A stretch of 64,000 nt of DNA, taken from NCBI RefSeq assembly GCF_003667705.1, contig NZ_CP033019.1, positions 930,001 to 994,000 on the forward strand, read 5' to 3'. Both the position numbers and the translations under genes were made by a program. The stretch comes from Janthinobacterium agaricidamnosum. Lineage in GTDB: Bacteria > Pseudomonadota > Gammaproteobacteria > Burkholderiales > Burkholderiaceae_D. Of this stretch, positions 8,200 through 16,789 are shown in pieces. Under the pieces are notes generated by a model, which was not told the origin of the DNA, did no database searches, and saw only the letters and a program-made list of their open reading frames with translations. How positions within the stretch are numbered: the stretch's first letter is position 1; every line of letters starts with the position of its first letter.

Positions 8200-9159
8200 A
8201 TGACATTTCTCTCCATACTTTGCGCATTGCTGATCGAGCAGCTCAAACCTTTGCGCGCGGACAATCCGATCTACGCCGAAATCAAGAGCCTGGCGATGCG
8301 CATGGAGACCTGGTTCAATGCCGGCCACGCCAGCCACGGCCGCATGGGCTGGTTCCTCATGATCGGCGCGCTGATGGTGCCGACGGCGGGCGTGTACTGG
8401 ATCTTGCTCCACTACCAGCTGACCCTGCTGGCCTTTGCCTGGAACGTTCTCATCGTCTACCTGACCCTGGGCTTCCGTCATTACAGCCATTACTTCACCT
8501 CGATCCAGCTGGCCCTGAGCGCCGGCGACGAAGCGACCGCGCGCACCTTGCTGGCCGACTGGACCAAGCTCGACACGGTGGGCATGGAAGCGAGCGAGAT
8601 CGCCCGCATCGCCGTGGAAAAAGCCCTGATCACCACGCACCGCAATGTGTTTGGCGTGTTCTTCTGGTTCCTCATGCCGCTGGGTCCTGCCTGCGCCGTG
8701 ATGTACCGCGTGGCCGAATACCTGGCGCGCGCCTGGAACGAGCCCGAGCACATGCGCAATGAAGCGTTCGGCCAGTTCGCCGCGCGCGCCTTTTACTGGA
8801 TCGACTGGATCCCCGTGCGCCTGACGGCCGTGGCGTTTGCCGTGGTCGGCAATTTCGAGGACGCCATCTACGCCTGGCGCAATTTCGCCCAGCGCTGGCA
8901 GGACGAGTCCATCGGCATCATCCTGACGGCCGGCGGCGGCGCCATGGGCGTACGCCTGGGCACGCCAGCGGAAACGGCCGCGCGCGTGCTCGTCACGCCC
9001 GACATGGCCGTCGACGACAGCGACAGCGAAAGCGATATCCTGCCGGGCGAAGAGCCGGGCGCGCGCGCCTTGCAGAGCACGGTGGGCCTCGTCTGGCGCG
9101 CCTTGCTGCTGTGGATGCTGTTGCTGCTGTTGATGTCGGGCGCCGTTTTCCTCGGCTGA
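8200..9159 (+). CDS. CobD/CbiB-AmpE family integral membrane protein
   Basis: 319 aa from ATG 8200, chosen because AAAGGA lies just upstream; the frame extends further 5' without support. The N-terminus MTFLSILCALLIEQLKPLR and about five hydrophobic segments (around 45-65, 70-90, 145-170, 205-225 and 300-318) fit the CobD/CbiB superfamily, which also contains AmpE. The window shows no other cobalamin gene, and in related beta-proteobacteria this protein sits near ribosomal operons, so a direct role in cobinamide synthesis is doubtful. An acidic patch (DDSDSESD) precedes the last helix. Confidence 0.75.
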   Translation: MTFLSILCALLIEQLKPLRADNPIYAEIKSLAMRMETWFNAGHASHGRMGWFLMIGALMVPTAGVYWILLHYQLTLLAFAWNVLIVYLTLGFRHYSHYFTSIQLALSAGDEATARTLLADWTKLDTVGMEASEIARIAVEKALITTHRNVFGVFFWFLMPLGPACAVMYRVAEYLARAWNEPEHMRNEAFGQFAARAFYWIDWIPVRLTAVAFAVVGNFEDAIYAWRNFAQRWQDESIGIILTAGGGAMGVRLGTPAETAARVLVTPDMAVDDSDSESDILPGEEPGARALQSTVGLVWRALLLWMLLLLLMSGAVFLG

Positions 9160-9212
9160 CGCGGGCGCACATGCGCCATCCATGCGCCTTGCGCGTGGAA
9201 CAAGGTTAAAAT

Positions 9213-9247
9213 AGGGGCTGGCGCGCAAGGCGTGCCGGCCCCTGTTT
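9213..9247 (+). terminator. Hairpin after the CobD-like gene
   Basis: AGGGGCTGGC... pairs with ...GCCGGCCCCT (31 bases, one G-T pair) and is followed by GTTTGC. The T-run is short, so this is a weak or candidate terminator. Confidence 0.45.
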
Positions 9248-9292
9248 GCATCGCCAGGGCAGATGGAGGTAGAACCCAAGTCTTCTATAAGA

Positions 9293-9298
9293 TATAAT
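9293..9298 (+). promoter_or_regulatory. Candidate -10 box (TATAAT) for the DUF3579 gene
   Basis: A perfect TATAAT in the sequence TAAGATATAATAC, 85 bases before the ATG at 9384. No good -35 hexamer is visible at the proper distance, so only the -10 element is claimed. Confidence 0.4.
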
Positions 9299-9383
9299 AC
9301 TGGCTTACCGCAGCAAACGTAGTTGACTACCAGCCCGGCTTACCCGCCGGGGCCATTCACGCAATCCAGTCCCGACAAGCCAC

Positions 9384-9719
9384 ATGGCCGAGTTATCTCA
9401 AAAAACAGGGGAACTCTCAGACGAGTTCTTCATCCTTGGTCTCACCAGCAATGGCAAGCAATTCCGACCCAGCGATTGGGCCGAGCGCCTTTGCGGAGTG
9501 ATGTCCTGTTTCAATCCCGACGGCGGCGGGCGCAATGCGCACCTCCAGTATTCGCCCTACGTGCGCCCGACCGTCGTCAATGGCGTCAAGTCGGTGGTGG
9601 TCAACACCAAGCTGCGCGAGATCGAGCCGATGGCGTTTCACTTCGTGCGCGAATTTGCCAAGGATAACGACCTGCAGATCGTCGAAGCCTGCTTCTTGCC
9701 GCCCCCAGAAGAAAAGTAA
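9384..9719 (+). CDS. DUF3579 family protein
   Basis: 111 aa soluble protein. The sequence EFFILGLTSNGKQFRPSDWAERLCGVM, PDGGGRNAHLQYSPYVRP and FVREFAKDNDLQIVEACFLP matches DUF3579, a family nearly confined to Betaproteobacteria and of unknown function. The start at ATG 9384 gives the usual family length. No signal peptide or membrane segment. Confidence 0.85.
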   Translation: MAELSQKTGELSDEFFILGLTSNGKQFRPSDWAERLCGVMSCFNPDGGGRNAHLQYSPYVRPTVVNGVKSVVVNTKLREIEPMAFHFVREFAKDNDLQIVEACFLPPPEEK

Positions 9720-9800
9720 GACCGTTTCAATTGATTTGCCTCAAACCCGCCACGGCGGGCTGGCGTAGCGTGGACACTCTGCCTCAAACGGAGCGGCGAC

Positions 9801-10250
9801 ATGCGCATCGGCGACATCTGTACCCTGCATACCATCCATTGCCAGCGTGACACCAGCGTGCAAGACGCCGCGCTGCTGATGCGCCAGCACCACGTGGGCG
9901 ACCTGATCGTGGCCGAACAGCCGAACGGCGAGCGCGTCCCCATCGGCATCCTCACCGACCGCGATATCGTCATTTCCGTCATCGCCCTCGGTCTCGACCC
10001 CGCCAGCCTGCTGGTGGGCGACATCATGAGCGCGCAGCTGCTCACCGCCAGCGAAGACGAAGACGTCTACGACATCATCGAACGCATGCGCGTCAACGGC
10101 ATCCGCCGCCTGCCCGTGGTCAACAGCCTGGGCGCGCTTTCCGGCGTCGTCAGCATCGACGACTTGCTGGCCTTCCTGGCCCAGGAAATGGCCGAGCTGG
10201 CGCGCATCAGCAGCGGCCAGCTGGTCCACGAAAAGCGCACCAGAAAGTAA
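9801..10250 (+). CDS. CBS-domain pair protein
   Basis: 149 aa made of two CBS motifs (about residues 1-65 and 72-130), with no attached enzymatic or transport domain. Motifs typical of CBS pairs are HHVGDLIVAEQ, PIGILTDRDIVISVIALG, DIMSAQLLTA and NGIRRLPVVNSLGALSGVVSIDDLL. Stand-alone CBS pairs bind adenine nucleotides and act as energy sensors or regulators; the target here is not evident. ATG 9801 has GGAGCGGCGAC upstream. Confidence 0.88.
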   Translation: MRIGDICTLHTIHCQRDTSVQDAALLMRQHHVGDLIVAEQPNGERVPIGILTDRDIVISVIALGLDPASLLVGDIMSAQLLTASEDEDVYDIIERMRVNGIRRLPVVNSLGALSGVVSIDDLLAFLAQEMAELARISSGQLVHEKRTRK

Positions 10251-10328
10251 GCGCGTATTGCGCAATTCCGGTCAAGCCACGGCTTGCTGAAAATGCTACA
10301 GTCGCTGCTCGTTCAACGGGAAGCGTTC

Positions 10329-11147
10329 ATGCACTATCTGGCCAAGGCACTCTGGTATATCGAATCGCATTATGCGGACGATCTCTCGCTCGGCGATATC
10401 GCCCACGTGGGCGGCGCCTCGCCCTGCCATCTGACGCGCGCGTTCGGCCTGGCCACGGGCCACTCCGTGATGCGCTATGTGCGGGCGCGCCGGCTCAGCG
10501 AGGCGGCGCGCGCGCTGGCCCAGGGCGCGCAAGACATCCTTGCCGTCGCCCTGGAGGCCGGCTACGGTTCCCATGAAGCCTTTACGCGAGCCTTCCGCGA
10601 CCAGTTCCACGTCACGCCGGAAATGGTGCGGGCCCAGCGCCACGTCGCCAACCTGGCGCTGGTGGGAGCGATCAAAATGGATGTGGCGCCGGGCGTGCCT
10701 TTGGCGCCGCCCCGTTTCGAGCAAGGGCCCGCCTTGCTGGTGGCGGGCCTCGTTGAGCGGTATTGCGCGGAATCGTCTGCCGGCATCCCCGCCCTGTGGC
10801 AGCGCTTCCTGCCCCATGTGGCGCCCGGCCAGCTCGTGTATGGCGTGTGCTGCAACAATGACGACGCGGGCAATTTCGACTACCTGTGCGCCATGCCGGT
10901 GGCCGACTTTTCCCAGGCTCCCGACGGCTGGGCGCGGCTGCGCATCGCGCCGCAGCGCTACGCCGTGTTTCATCACCGCGGCCACATTTCCACCATCCGC
11001 GGCACCTGGCATACGGTGTGGAACGAGTGGCTGCCGCAGTCGGGGCTGGAAGTGGCCGACGCGCCCGATTTTGAGCGCTACGACCGGCAATTCGATCCCG
11101 CCAGCGGCGTCGGTGGCGTGGAAATCTGGCTTCCCCTGAAAGCATGA
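10329..11147 (+). CDS. AraC-family regulator with GyrI-like effector domain
   Basis: 272 aa from ATG 10329, chosen for GGGAAG upstream; TTG 10284 and ATG 10293 are alternatives that add 12-15 residues. The N-terminal half holds two helix-turn-helix units (IESHYADDLSLGDIAHVGGASPCHLTRAF and ILAVALEAGYGSHEAFTRAFR), followed by the AraC motif FHVTPEMVRAQ. Residues about 125-272 match the GyrI-like/BacStim ligand domain of the Rob-SbmC type (VYGVCCNND, RYAVFHHRGH, WNEWLP). The stop overlaps the next ATG by four bases (ATGA), so it is translationally coupled to the Lnt-like gene. Confidence 0.88.
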   Translation: MHYLAKALWYIESHYADDLSLGDIAHVGGASPCHLTRAFGLATGHSVMRYVRARRLSEAARALAQGAQDILAVALEAGYGSHEAFTRAFRDQFHVTPEMVRAQRHVANLALVGAIKMDVAPGVPLAPPRFEQGPALLVAGLVERYCAESSAGIPALWQRFLPHVAPGQLVYGVCCNNDDAGNFDYLCAMPVADFSQAPDGWARLRIAPQRYAVFHHRGHISTIRGTWHTVWNEWLPQSGLEVADAPDFERYDRQFDPASGVGGVEIWLPLKA

Positions 11148-12607
11148 GCATGCCCGATACCTTGTCTGCGCCGGCCCTGTTCGCCGGCACCACCGCGCTG
11201 CGCCGTCGCCTGTCGCAAACCGCCGCCGCGCTGGCGGCGGGCCTGCCCCTGTACTGGGTGCTTGGGCCACAGCCGCTGGGCCCGCTGGCCTGGTGCGCGC
11301 CGCTGCCCGTGCTGTGGCTGGCCCTGCGCTCGTCGCGCCGCGACGCGGCCTGGATGACCTTCCTGGCGGCCGTGCTGGGTCTGTCATCCAACTTCAGTTA
11401 TTTTCGCCTGCTCATGCCCTTGCCGGCCGTCCTGGCCGTGATCACCGTCAAGGCACTGCTGTGGCTGCTGGTAGTGCTGGCCACGCGGCGCCTCGTGCTG
11501 CGTTACCGGGCGTCGTGGACGGTGCTGGGGTACCCCGTGCTGTGGGTGGCTATCGATACCCTGATGGCGGCCTTGCTGCCCGATGGTAACTGGGGCAGCC
11601 TTGCGTATTCGCAAGCGGACAATGTTGCCATATTGCAGGTAGCAGCCCTGGCCGGCGTGCCTGGCCTGCTGTTTCTGCTGTGCCTGGCGCCGTCCGCGCT
11701 GGCCTTGCTGCTGGCCGGCGGACGTGCGTATGCACCAGCGGCGGGGGCGACGTTGCTGCTGCTGGCGGCCACGTTCGCCGGTGGCGCCTGGCGCGTGCAG
11801 GGCGCACCGGCAGCAAGCGGGCCACTGGCGGGACTGGTGGCCATCGACGACTTCATCGGCCCGGCCACGCCGCCGGCACGCGCGCAAGCCGTCTGGGACC
11901 AGTACGTGCGCCACATCGAACAGCTGGCCGGGCAGGGCGCCAGGCTGGTGCTGTTGCCGGAAAAGATAGCGGTGCTGGCGCCCGCGCAGGCGGATGCCGT
12001 GCGGCAGCGTTTCCAGGCGCTGGCGCGCGGCACGGGTGCGTGGATTACCCTGGGCATCGGCGTGCAAGACGCTGCCGGCCGGCGCAACCTGGCCTGGCTG
12101 TTCGCGCCCGATGGCGCCGCGCCCGTCAGCTATCAAAAACATCACCTGGCGCCGCCCGAGCGCGATTTTCTTGCCGGCAGCGCGTATGCCGTGCAGCCGG
12201 TGGCGGGTCTGGCCATGGGCCTGGCCATCTGCAAGGACATGCATTTCGCGCCCCTGGGGCAGGCGTATGGCGCGGCCGGGGCGCAGGCGATGCTGGTGCC
12301 GGCCTGGGATTTTCAGCTGGACGGCTGGATGGGCGCGCGCATGACGGTGGTGCGCGGCGTGGAAAACGGTTATGCCGTGCTGCGCGCGGCGCGCGAGGGG
12401 GTACTGACGGTCAGCGACGCGTATGGCCGCGTGCTGGCGGAACGGGCCAGCAGCGCCATGCCGGGCAGCACCTTGCTGGTGCCGCTGCCGGCGCACCCGT
12501 CCGTCGCCACCTGGGCTGGATGGCTGGGGCCGCTGTTCGGCTGGCTCTGCGTGACACTGGGCGTGATGCTGCTGTGTACGGGACGCCGCGCCATGCCTTC
12601 TTCCTGA
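11144..12607 (+). CDS. Apolipoprotein N-acyltransferase-like membrane nitrilase (Lnt paralogue)
   Basis: 487 aa. About six hydrophobic segments in the first 215 residues are followed by a carbon-nitrogen hydrolase domain (about 225-445) and a last membrane helix (about 456-478), the Lnt layout. The catalytic triad appears intact: Glu273 in LLPEKIAV, Lys332 in YQKHHL and Cys363 in AICKDMHF. Lnt N-acylates the lipoprotein Cys at the periplasmic face of the inner membrane. Compared with canonical Lnt it is a little short, and it is coupled to an AraC regulator instead of the usual ybeX/corC neighbourhood, so this is probably a second, regulated paralogue whose substrate may differ. Confidence 0.78.
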   Translation: MSMPDTLSAPALFAGTTALRRRLSQTAAALAAGLPLYWVLGPQPLGPLAWCAPLPVLWLALRSSRRDAAWMTFLAAVLGLSSNFSYFRLLMPLPAVLAVITVKALLWLLVVLATRRLVLRYRASWTVLGYPVLWVAIDTLMAALLPDGNWGSLAYSQADNVAILQVAALAGVPGLLFLLCLAPSALALLLAGGRAYAPAAGATLLLLAATFAGGAWRVQGAPAASGPLAGLVAIDDFIGPATPPARAQAVWDQYVRHIEQLAGQGARLVLLPEKIAVLAPAQADAVRQRFQALARGTGAWITLGIGVQDAAGRRNLAWLFAPDGAAPVSYQKHHLAPPERDFLAGSAYAVQPVAGLAMGLAICKDMHFAPLGQAYGAAGAQAMLVPAWDFQLDGWMGARMTVVRGVENGYAVLRAAREGVLTVSDAYGRVLAERASSAMPGSTLLVPLPAHPSVATWAGWLGPLFGWLCVTLGVMLLCTGRRAMPSS

Positions 12608-12791
12608 TGGGAAAAGTCAGATTTTGCTGCAATGCGCAAAAACGCATTGCGCAGCCCTTTTTATATTCTCCGTACGCAGGTCACATAATCGCCGCCGATT
12701 CATTCGCCATGGCCGTGCATATAATAGGCATGATGGCGGCATATATATTGCACTGCAATAAATGGTTATCTGGTATTCGTGAAATGCGGCG

Positions 12792-12810
12792 ATTGGTATT
12801 AATTGGTACT
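12792..12810. promoter_or_regulatory. TTGGTA direct repeat at the 3' end of the GntR gene
   Basis: ATTGGTATTAATTGGTACT holds two TTGGTA half-sites ten bases apart and overlaps the GntR stop codon. The half-site resembles those before nagK and the first TonB receptor. It could be a GntR-family operator or chance in an AT-rich spacer. Confidence 0.3.
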
Positions 12811-13539
12811 TAATTCAGCCACGAAGTCATACATATCGCCGCGGAAGTAGGAGCGGCAAAATTCCACGGCGCGGCCATCGCGCAAAAAGCCCAGCCTTTC
12901 CACCGACAAGCCCGCGTCGCCTTCCTCCGCCTGCAGCAGGCTGGCCTGCTCGCCCGTCAGCAACAGCGCGCTGAGGCGCTGCAGGGCGCGCACGGGCCGG
13001 TTGCCCGCCTGTTCCAGCGCGTCGTACATCGACACGTCGACGGCGTCGAGCGCCGGCAGGCAACTGGCGACGATGGTCGCGTATTCCAGGCACATCGGTA
13101 TTTCGTCCGCATAGCGGATGCGGTGGAAGCGGTACACGGGCGCGCCCGGCGACAGCCGCAGGCGCAAGGCCTCTTCCGGCGTCACGGTGCCCTCTGCGCG
13201 CTTGAGCCACACACTTCGCGGCGTGCGTCCGCGCGCCCGCATGTCCTCGGAAAACGAGGTCAGTTTGGCGAAGTTTTTTTCGATGCGCGTATTGATGAAA
13301 TTGCCTGAGCCGGGGCGCCGCACCAGCAAGCCTTCGTTGACGAGGCCATCGATGGCCTTGCGCACGGTGATGCGCGACACGGCCAGGTCGCTGGCCAGCT
13401 GGCGCTCGGCCGGCAGGGCTTCGTCGGGGCCGAGGATGCGCTTGTCGATCGCTTCGCGCAGCGCGCGCTGCAGTTGCTGGTACAGGGGCAGGCTACTCGT
13501 CTGCCCCAGGCCTTGCATGATGTGAGCCAGGGTTGTCAT
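12799..13539 (-). CDS. GntR-family regulator with UTRA domain
   Basis: 246 aa from ATG 13539 (MTTLAHIMQGL); an upstream extension to 13611 is unlikely. The GntR winged helix (PLYQQLQRAL, LPAERQLASDLAVSRITVRKAIDGLV, LLVRRPGSGNFI) occupies about 15-85, and the UTRA effector domain (AEGTVTPEEALRLRLSPGAPVYRFHRIRYADEIPM, then FCRSYFRGDMYDF) the remainder. HutC/NagR-type UTRA regulators commonly sense phosphosugars such as GlcNAc-6-phosphate. It is divergent from the tandem TonB receptors and is the second of two regulators of equal length in this block, the other being at 31103. Confidence 0.88.
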   Translation of the reverse strand: MTTLAHIMQGLGQTSSLPLYQQLQRALREAIDKRILGPDEALPAERQLASDLAVSRITVRKAIDGLVNEGLLVRRPGSGNFINTRIEKNFAKLTSFSEDMRARGRTPRSVWLKRAEGTVTPEEALRLRLSPGAPVYRFHRIRYADEIPMCLEYATIVASCLPALDAVDVSMYDALEQAGNRPVRALQRLSALLLTGEQASLLQAEEGDAGLSVERLGFLRDGRAVEFCRSYFRGDMYDFVAELSTN

Positions 13540-13926
13540 ACGCTGAAGGTCTCCGTTACGGCGCGTTGCAGACGCGCTCTGTATCTGTTTTATGTCGCTG
13601 GATAATACCAAAAAAGACCGTTATAAAACCAATTTGAATTATCAGGGCGGCAATTTATGCCTGCCCTCGCGGGTATTTACCCCGCTCATACGGGCTACAA
13701 ATTGATTTCGCTGAAGTGGTCTGTGTGATTCAAACAACGTTATAAAAAAAAAGTTGCAACTGGTAGTGTTCTGGTATTGGATAGTAGTATATTGGCGTTG
13801 AATTGGTTTTGTAAGTGGTTGTGCCGAAGGGTCTGCAGCATGCCGCAGTAGTAGGCGGGCTGGAAAGAAGACCTACGTTAAAAATGAAAAGGTTCCAATC
13901 CTGGAGCCTAAATCAAGGGGGAGTAC
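13540..13926. promoter_or_regulatory. Divergent regulatory region between GntR and TonB receptor
   Basis: A 387-base AT-rich gap with no convincing gene. At 13760-13780 CTGG repeats eleven bases apart (CTGGTAGTGTTCTGGTATTGG), the same spacing as the GGTATT repeat before nagK. Near 13600-13635 ATAATACC and AAAACCAATT give further half-sites on the opposite strand. The receptor ATG at 13927 is preceded by GGGGGAG. I could not assign a convincing -35/-10 pair. Confidence 0.45.
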
Positions 13927-16587
13927 ATGAAACGCAATTTGACACCTGCAGCTGCCGTCGTGAAATCCGGTTCGCGTAGCCGTACGCCGATCGCTGCGGC
14001 CGTTGCCGTGATGGTCGCCGGTCTGGCCTTATCGGCGCAGGCGCAGGAAGCGCCGGCCGACGACGTGGCCACCGTGGTGACGGTGACCGGCGTGCGTGCC
14101 TCGCTGGAAAAATCGCTGAAGCAAAAACGTAATGCGGATTCCGTGGTGGAAGTGGTGACGGCCGAAGATATCGGCAAGATGCCTGACCGTAACGTGGCTG
14201 ACGCGATCCAGCGCCTGCCAGGTGTGAATACCCAATCGTCTGCCGGTGGCGAAGGCGGCTTCGGCGAAAACGATCGCGTCAGCCTGCGCGGCACCAGCCC
14301 CAGCTTGCAGCAAACCCTGTTCAACGGCCACGCCATCAGCACCGGCGACTGGTTCGTGCTGAACCAATTCGGCGGCAACGTGGGCCGCAGCAGCAGTTTT
14401 TCCTTGCTGCCATCCGAGCTGGTGAGCTCGGTAGTGGTGAAAAAGAGCGCCACCGCTGATCTGGTGGAAGGTGGCGTGTCCGGTGCGATCGACGTGATCA
14501 CGCGCCGCCCCCTGGAGTTCAAGAACAAGCTTACGGCTGAAGGCTCGATTCAGGCCAACTACAATGACCTGTCGGAGAAAACCCAGCCGCAATTCTCCGG
14601 TATGGTGAACTGGAAAAACGACGACAATACGCTGGGGATCATGGTGCAGGGTTTCTCGCAAAAGTCGGAAGTGCGTCGTGATGGCCAGGAAATCCTCGGT
14701 TACACGGCGATTTCGGCCGACAAGGCTGCTGCGCAGGCGCATCCTGAGCTGGTGGGCGTACTGGCCCCTACCTTCATAGGCGCGAGTTTCTTCCAGCAAA
14801 AGAAAACCCGCGAGGGTGGTGCGTTTGACATCGAGTTCAAGCCGAATAAGGATCTGACGCTGGATTTGAATGGATTCTATTCGCAATTGAAGGCGCCGCA
14901 TTCGAATACCAACCACCTGGCCGCGCCGAGTGGCTCGATCAATGCGGGGATGGTGCCGACGTCCTACACGGTGCGCAATAATACGCTCGTGGCGGCGAAC
15001 TTCACGAAGAATGCCGGTGAGGTCGACAATATTTATCGCCCGGACGCAGGCGGTGAAACGTACTATCTGGACTTCAACTTCAAGTACCGCGCCAGCAAGG
15101 ACCTGACCTTCACCGGCAAGCTGGGCAAGACCCATGGCGTGGGCTACGACCGTGATGATGTGTACTACCAAAACAAGGTCGATGGCGGTATGAACTATGC
15201 GCTCAATGGCATGAGTCCGGCTACCGTTTCCTATCCGGGCGGCACGACCACGGCGCCATTGGGTACGGCGTGGATCGGTGGCGGGGAATCGCAGTCGGTC
15301 GACAAGGAACTGTATACCCAGATTGATGGCGAATTGCGCCTGTCGAGCGGCATTTGGGATTCCATCAAGTTTGGCGCACGCTTCACCGACCATAAACGTA
15401 CCGCCGAGCACCCATTTGAAACGGGTCCTGGCGCGACAGGTCTGGACAGTGCCGGCCCCATCTGGAACGGTACGCAGTATCCGGGTAATTTCGCTTCCAA
15501 CCTGGGCGGCAATTTGCCTACCAACTATTTCCGCTATGACGGCGATGCCCTGGCAAAATGGGCGGCGATTCCGGGCAACCGCAATCCTGACCGCGTCGCT
15601 CGCCACAACTGGCGCGATGAATTCAAGCTGCAGGAAAAAACCCAGGCAGTCTACGGTATGGCCAATCTGACCGGCGATAACTGGAGCGGTAACTTCGGCG
15701 TGCGCGCCGTCCATACCAAGCAGTCCACGACGGTGAATGCCAGCGGCGGTCCGATCACAGGTTCCGCATTTGGCGCCTACTCGCAAAACACTTATGATCG
15801 CAGCTATAACGACTTCCTGCCTAGCGCCAACATCAAGTTTGATGTCCGCAACGATCTCGTTGTGCGCGCGGCATTGGCCAAGACCATTGCGCGCCCTGAC
15901 TATAGCGCGTTGGGCGGCGCCGTATCGCTGAATGAGGATTCCCTGAGTGGTACCAAGGGCAACATTAACCTCAATCCTGTGCGTTCGAACAATGCCGAAG
16001 TCAGCGCCGAGTGGTATTTCGCGCCAAAATCGGCGGTCTCGGCCGGCATCTTCTACATGGATTTGAATTCGATCGTGGCGCAACGTAACGTCAACGCCAC
16101 CTATTTCAATACCAAGGTTGGTGCTGACAGGGTGTTCCAGGTGACCGAGTCCTACAACACCAAGGGCAAGAACAAGGGCGTCGAGTTGAGCTATCAGCAA
16201 CCGGTGTTCGGTGATTTCGGCGTGCTGGCCAACTACACCTACGCCGACGGCAAGCTGAACGATGGCAGCGAATTGCTGAACGCGTCGAAAAACACCTATA
16301 ACCTGACCGCTTTCTACGAAGCACACGGTTTTAGCGCGCGCCTGGCCTACAACTATCGCTCGGCCTACAAGGCCGGCGTGGACCGTGGCGCCAGCCAGCA
16401 CGTCGACGACAGCAGCACGCTGGCAGGTTCGCTCAACTACAAGATCAACGAGCACTTCACGATCACGTTCGATGCGCTTAACCTGACCAACGAAACCATC
16501 AAGATGTACGCCGAAAACAAGGATCAGCCACGCGCGTTCTACAGCAATGGCCGTACCTTCTATCTGGGCCTGCGCGGCAAGCTGTAA
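13927..16587 (+). CDS. TonB-dependent receptor (oligosaccharide type), paralogue 1
   Basis: 886 aa outer-membrane receptor. A long signal peptide ends near ALSAQAQ (about residue 40). A TonB-box-like stretch VVTVTGVRASLEKSLKQK follows, then the plug (about 55-170; EDIGKMPDRNVADAIQRLPGV, LRGTSPSLQQTLFNGH, DLVEGGVSGAIDV) and a 22-stranded barrel ending in the terminal aromatic-rich strand TFYLGLRGKL. This is the TonB-Xanth-Caul type found in sugar-uptake loci. With the adjacent GntR regulator and nag genes, GlcNAc or chito-oligosaccharide is the likely cargo. Followed by its own terminator and a paralogue. Confidence 0.92.
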   Translation: MKRNLTPAAAVVKSGSRSRTPIAAAVAVMVAGLALSAQAQEAPADDVATVVTVTGVRASLEKSLKQKRNADSVVEVVTAEDIGKMPDRNVADAIQRLPGVNTQSSAGGEGGFGENDRVSLRGTSPSLQQTLFNGHAISTGDWFVLNQFGGNVGRSSSFSLLPSELVSSVVVKKSATADLVEGGVSGAIDVITRRPLEFKNKLTAEGSIQANYNDLSEKTQPQFSGMVNWKNDDNTLGIMVQGFSQKSEVRRDGQEILGYTAISADKAAAQAHPELVGVLAPTFIGASFFQQKKTREGGAFDIEFKPNKDLTLDLNGFYSQLKAPHSNTNHLAAPSGSINAGMVPTSYTVRNNTLVAANFTKNAGEVDNIYRPDAGGETYYLDFNFKYRASKDLTFTGKLGKTHGVGYDRDDVYYQNKVDGGMNYALNGMSPATVSYPGGTTTAPLGTAWIGGGESQSVDKELYTQIDGELRLSSGIWDSIKFGARFTDHKRTAEHPFETGPGATGLDSAGPIWNGTQYPGNFASNLGGNLPTNYFRYDGDALAKWAAIPGNRNPDRVARHNWRDEFKLQEKTQAVYGMANLTGDNWSGNFGVRAVHTKQSTTVNASGGPITGSAFGAYSQNTYDRSYNDFLPSANIKFDVRNDLVVRAALAKTIARPDYSALGGAVSLNEDSLSGTKGNINLNPVRSNNAEVSAEWYFAPKSAVSAGIFYMDLNSIVAQRNVNATYFNTKVGADRVFQVTESYNTKGKNKGVELSYQQPVFGDFGVLANYTYADGKLNDGSELLNASKNTYNLTAFYEAHGFSARLAYNYRSAYKAGVDRGASQHVDDSSTLAGSLNYKINEHFTITFDALNLTNETIKMYAENKDQPRAFYSNGRTFYLGLRGKL

Positions 16588-16642
16588 GCAAGACGATCCG
16601 GCCTGATGCACCCGCGTCAGGCCCGGTCTTCCTCGGTCTTTC

Positions 16643-16679
16643 AAGGCAAGTTCCTGTTTCAGGGGCTTGCCTTTTTTTT
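16643..16679 (+). terminator. Terminator of the first TonB receptor
   Basis: AAGGCAAG (16643-16650) pairs with CTTGCCTT (16665-16672), with a CC/GG extension inside the stem, and is followed by a run of T residues. Confidence 0.8.
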
Positions 16680-16789
16680 CGGCGCTCCCGCTGATCTTTG
16701 TCGCTTTCTGCTGCACCCCGTCGTTTGCCGTCTGTACTCATCCATAAAACCGTCCCGCCAGCGCGGCGGGCATCCATAACGAGGAGTCT

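Noticed and set aside
8200..9159. Assignment as a cobalamin biosynthesis enzyme (CobD/CbiB)
   Set aside because: Only family-level similarity; no other cobalamin gene is in the window, and an AmpE/CobD-like protein of unknown function is the safer call.
14029..16716. An 895-codon antisense frame over the first TonB receptor
   Set aside because: Same GC artefact; the sense strand is a complete receptor with signal peptide and terminal strand.
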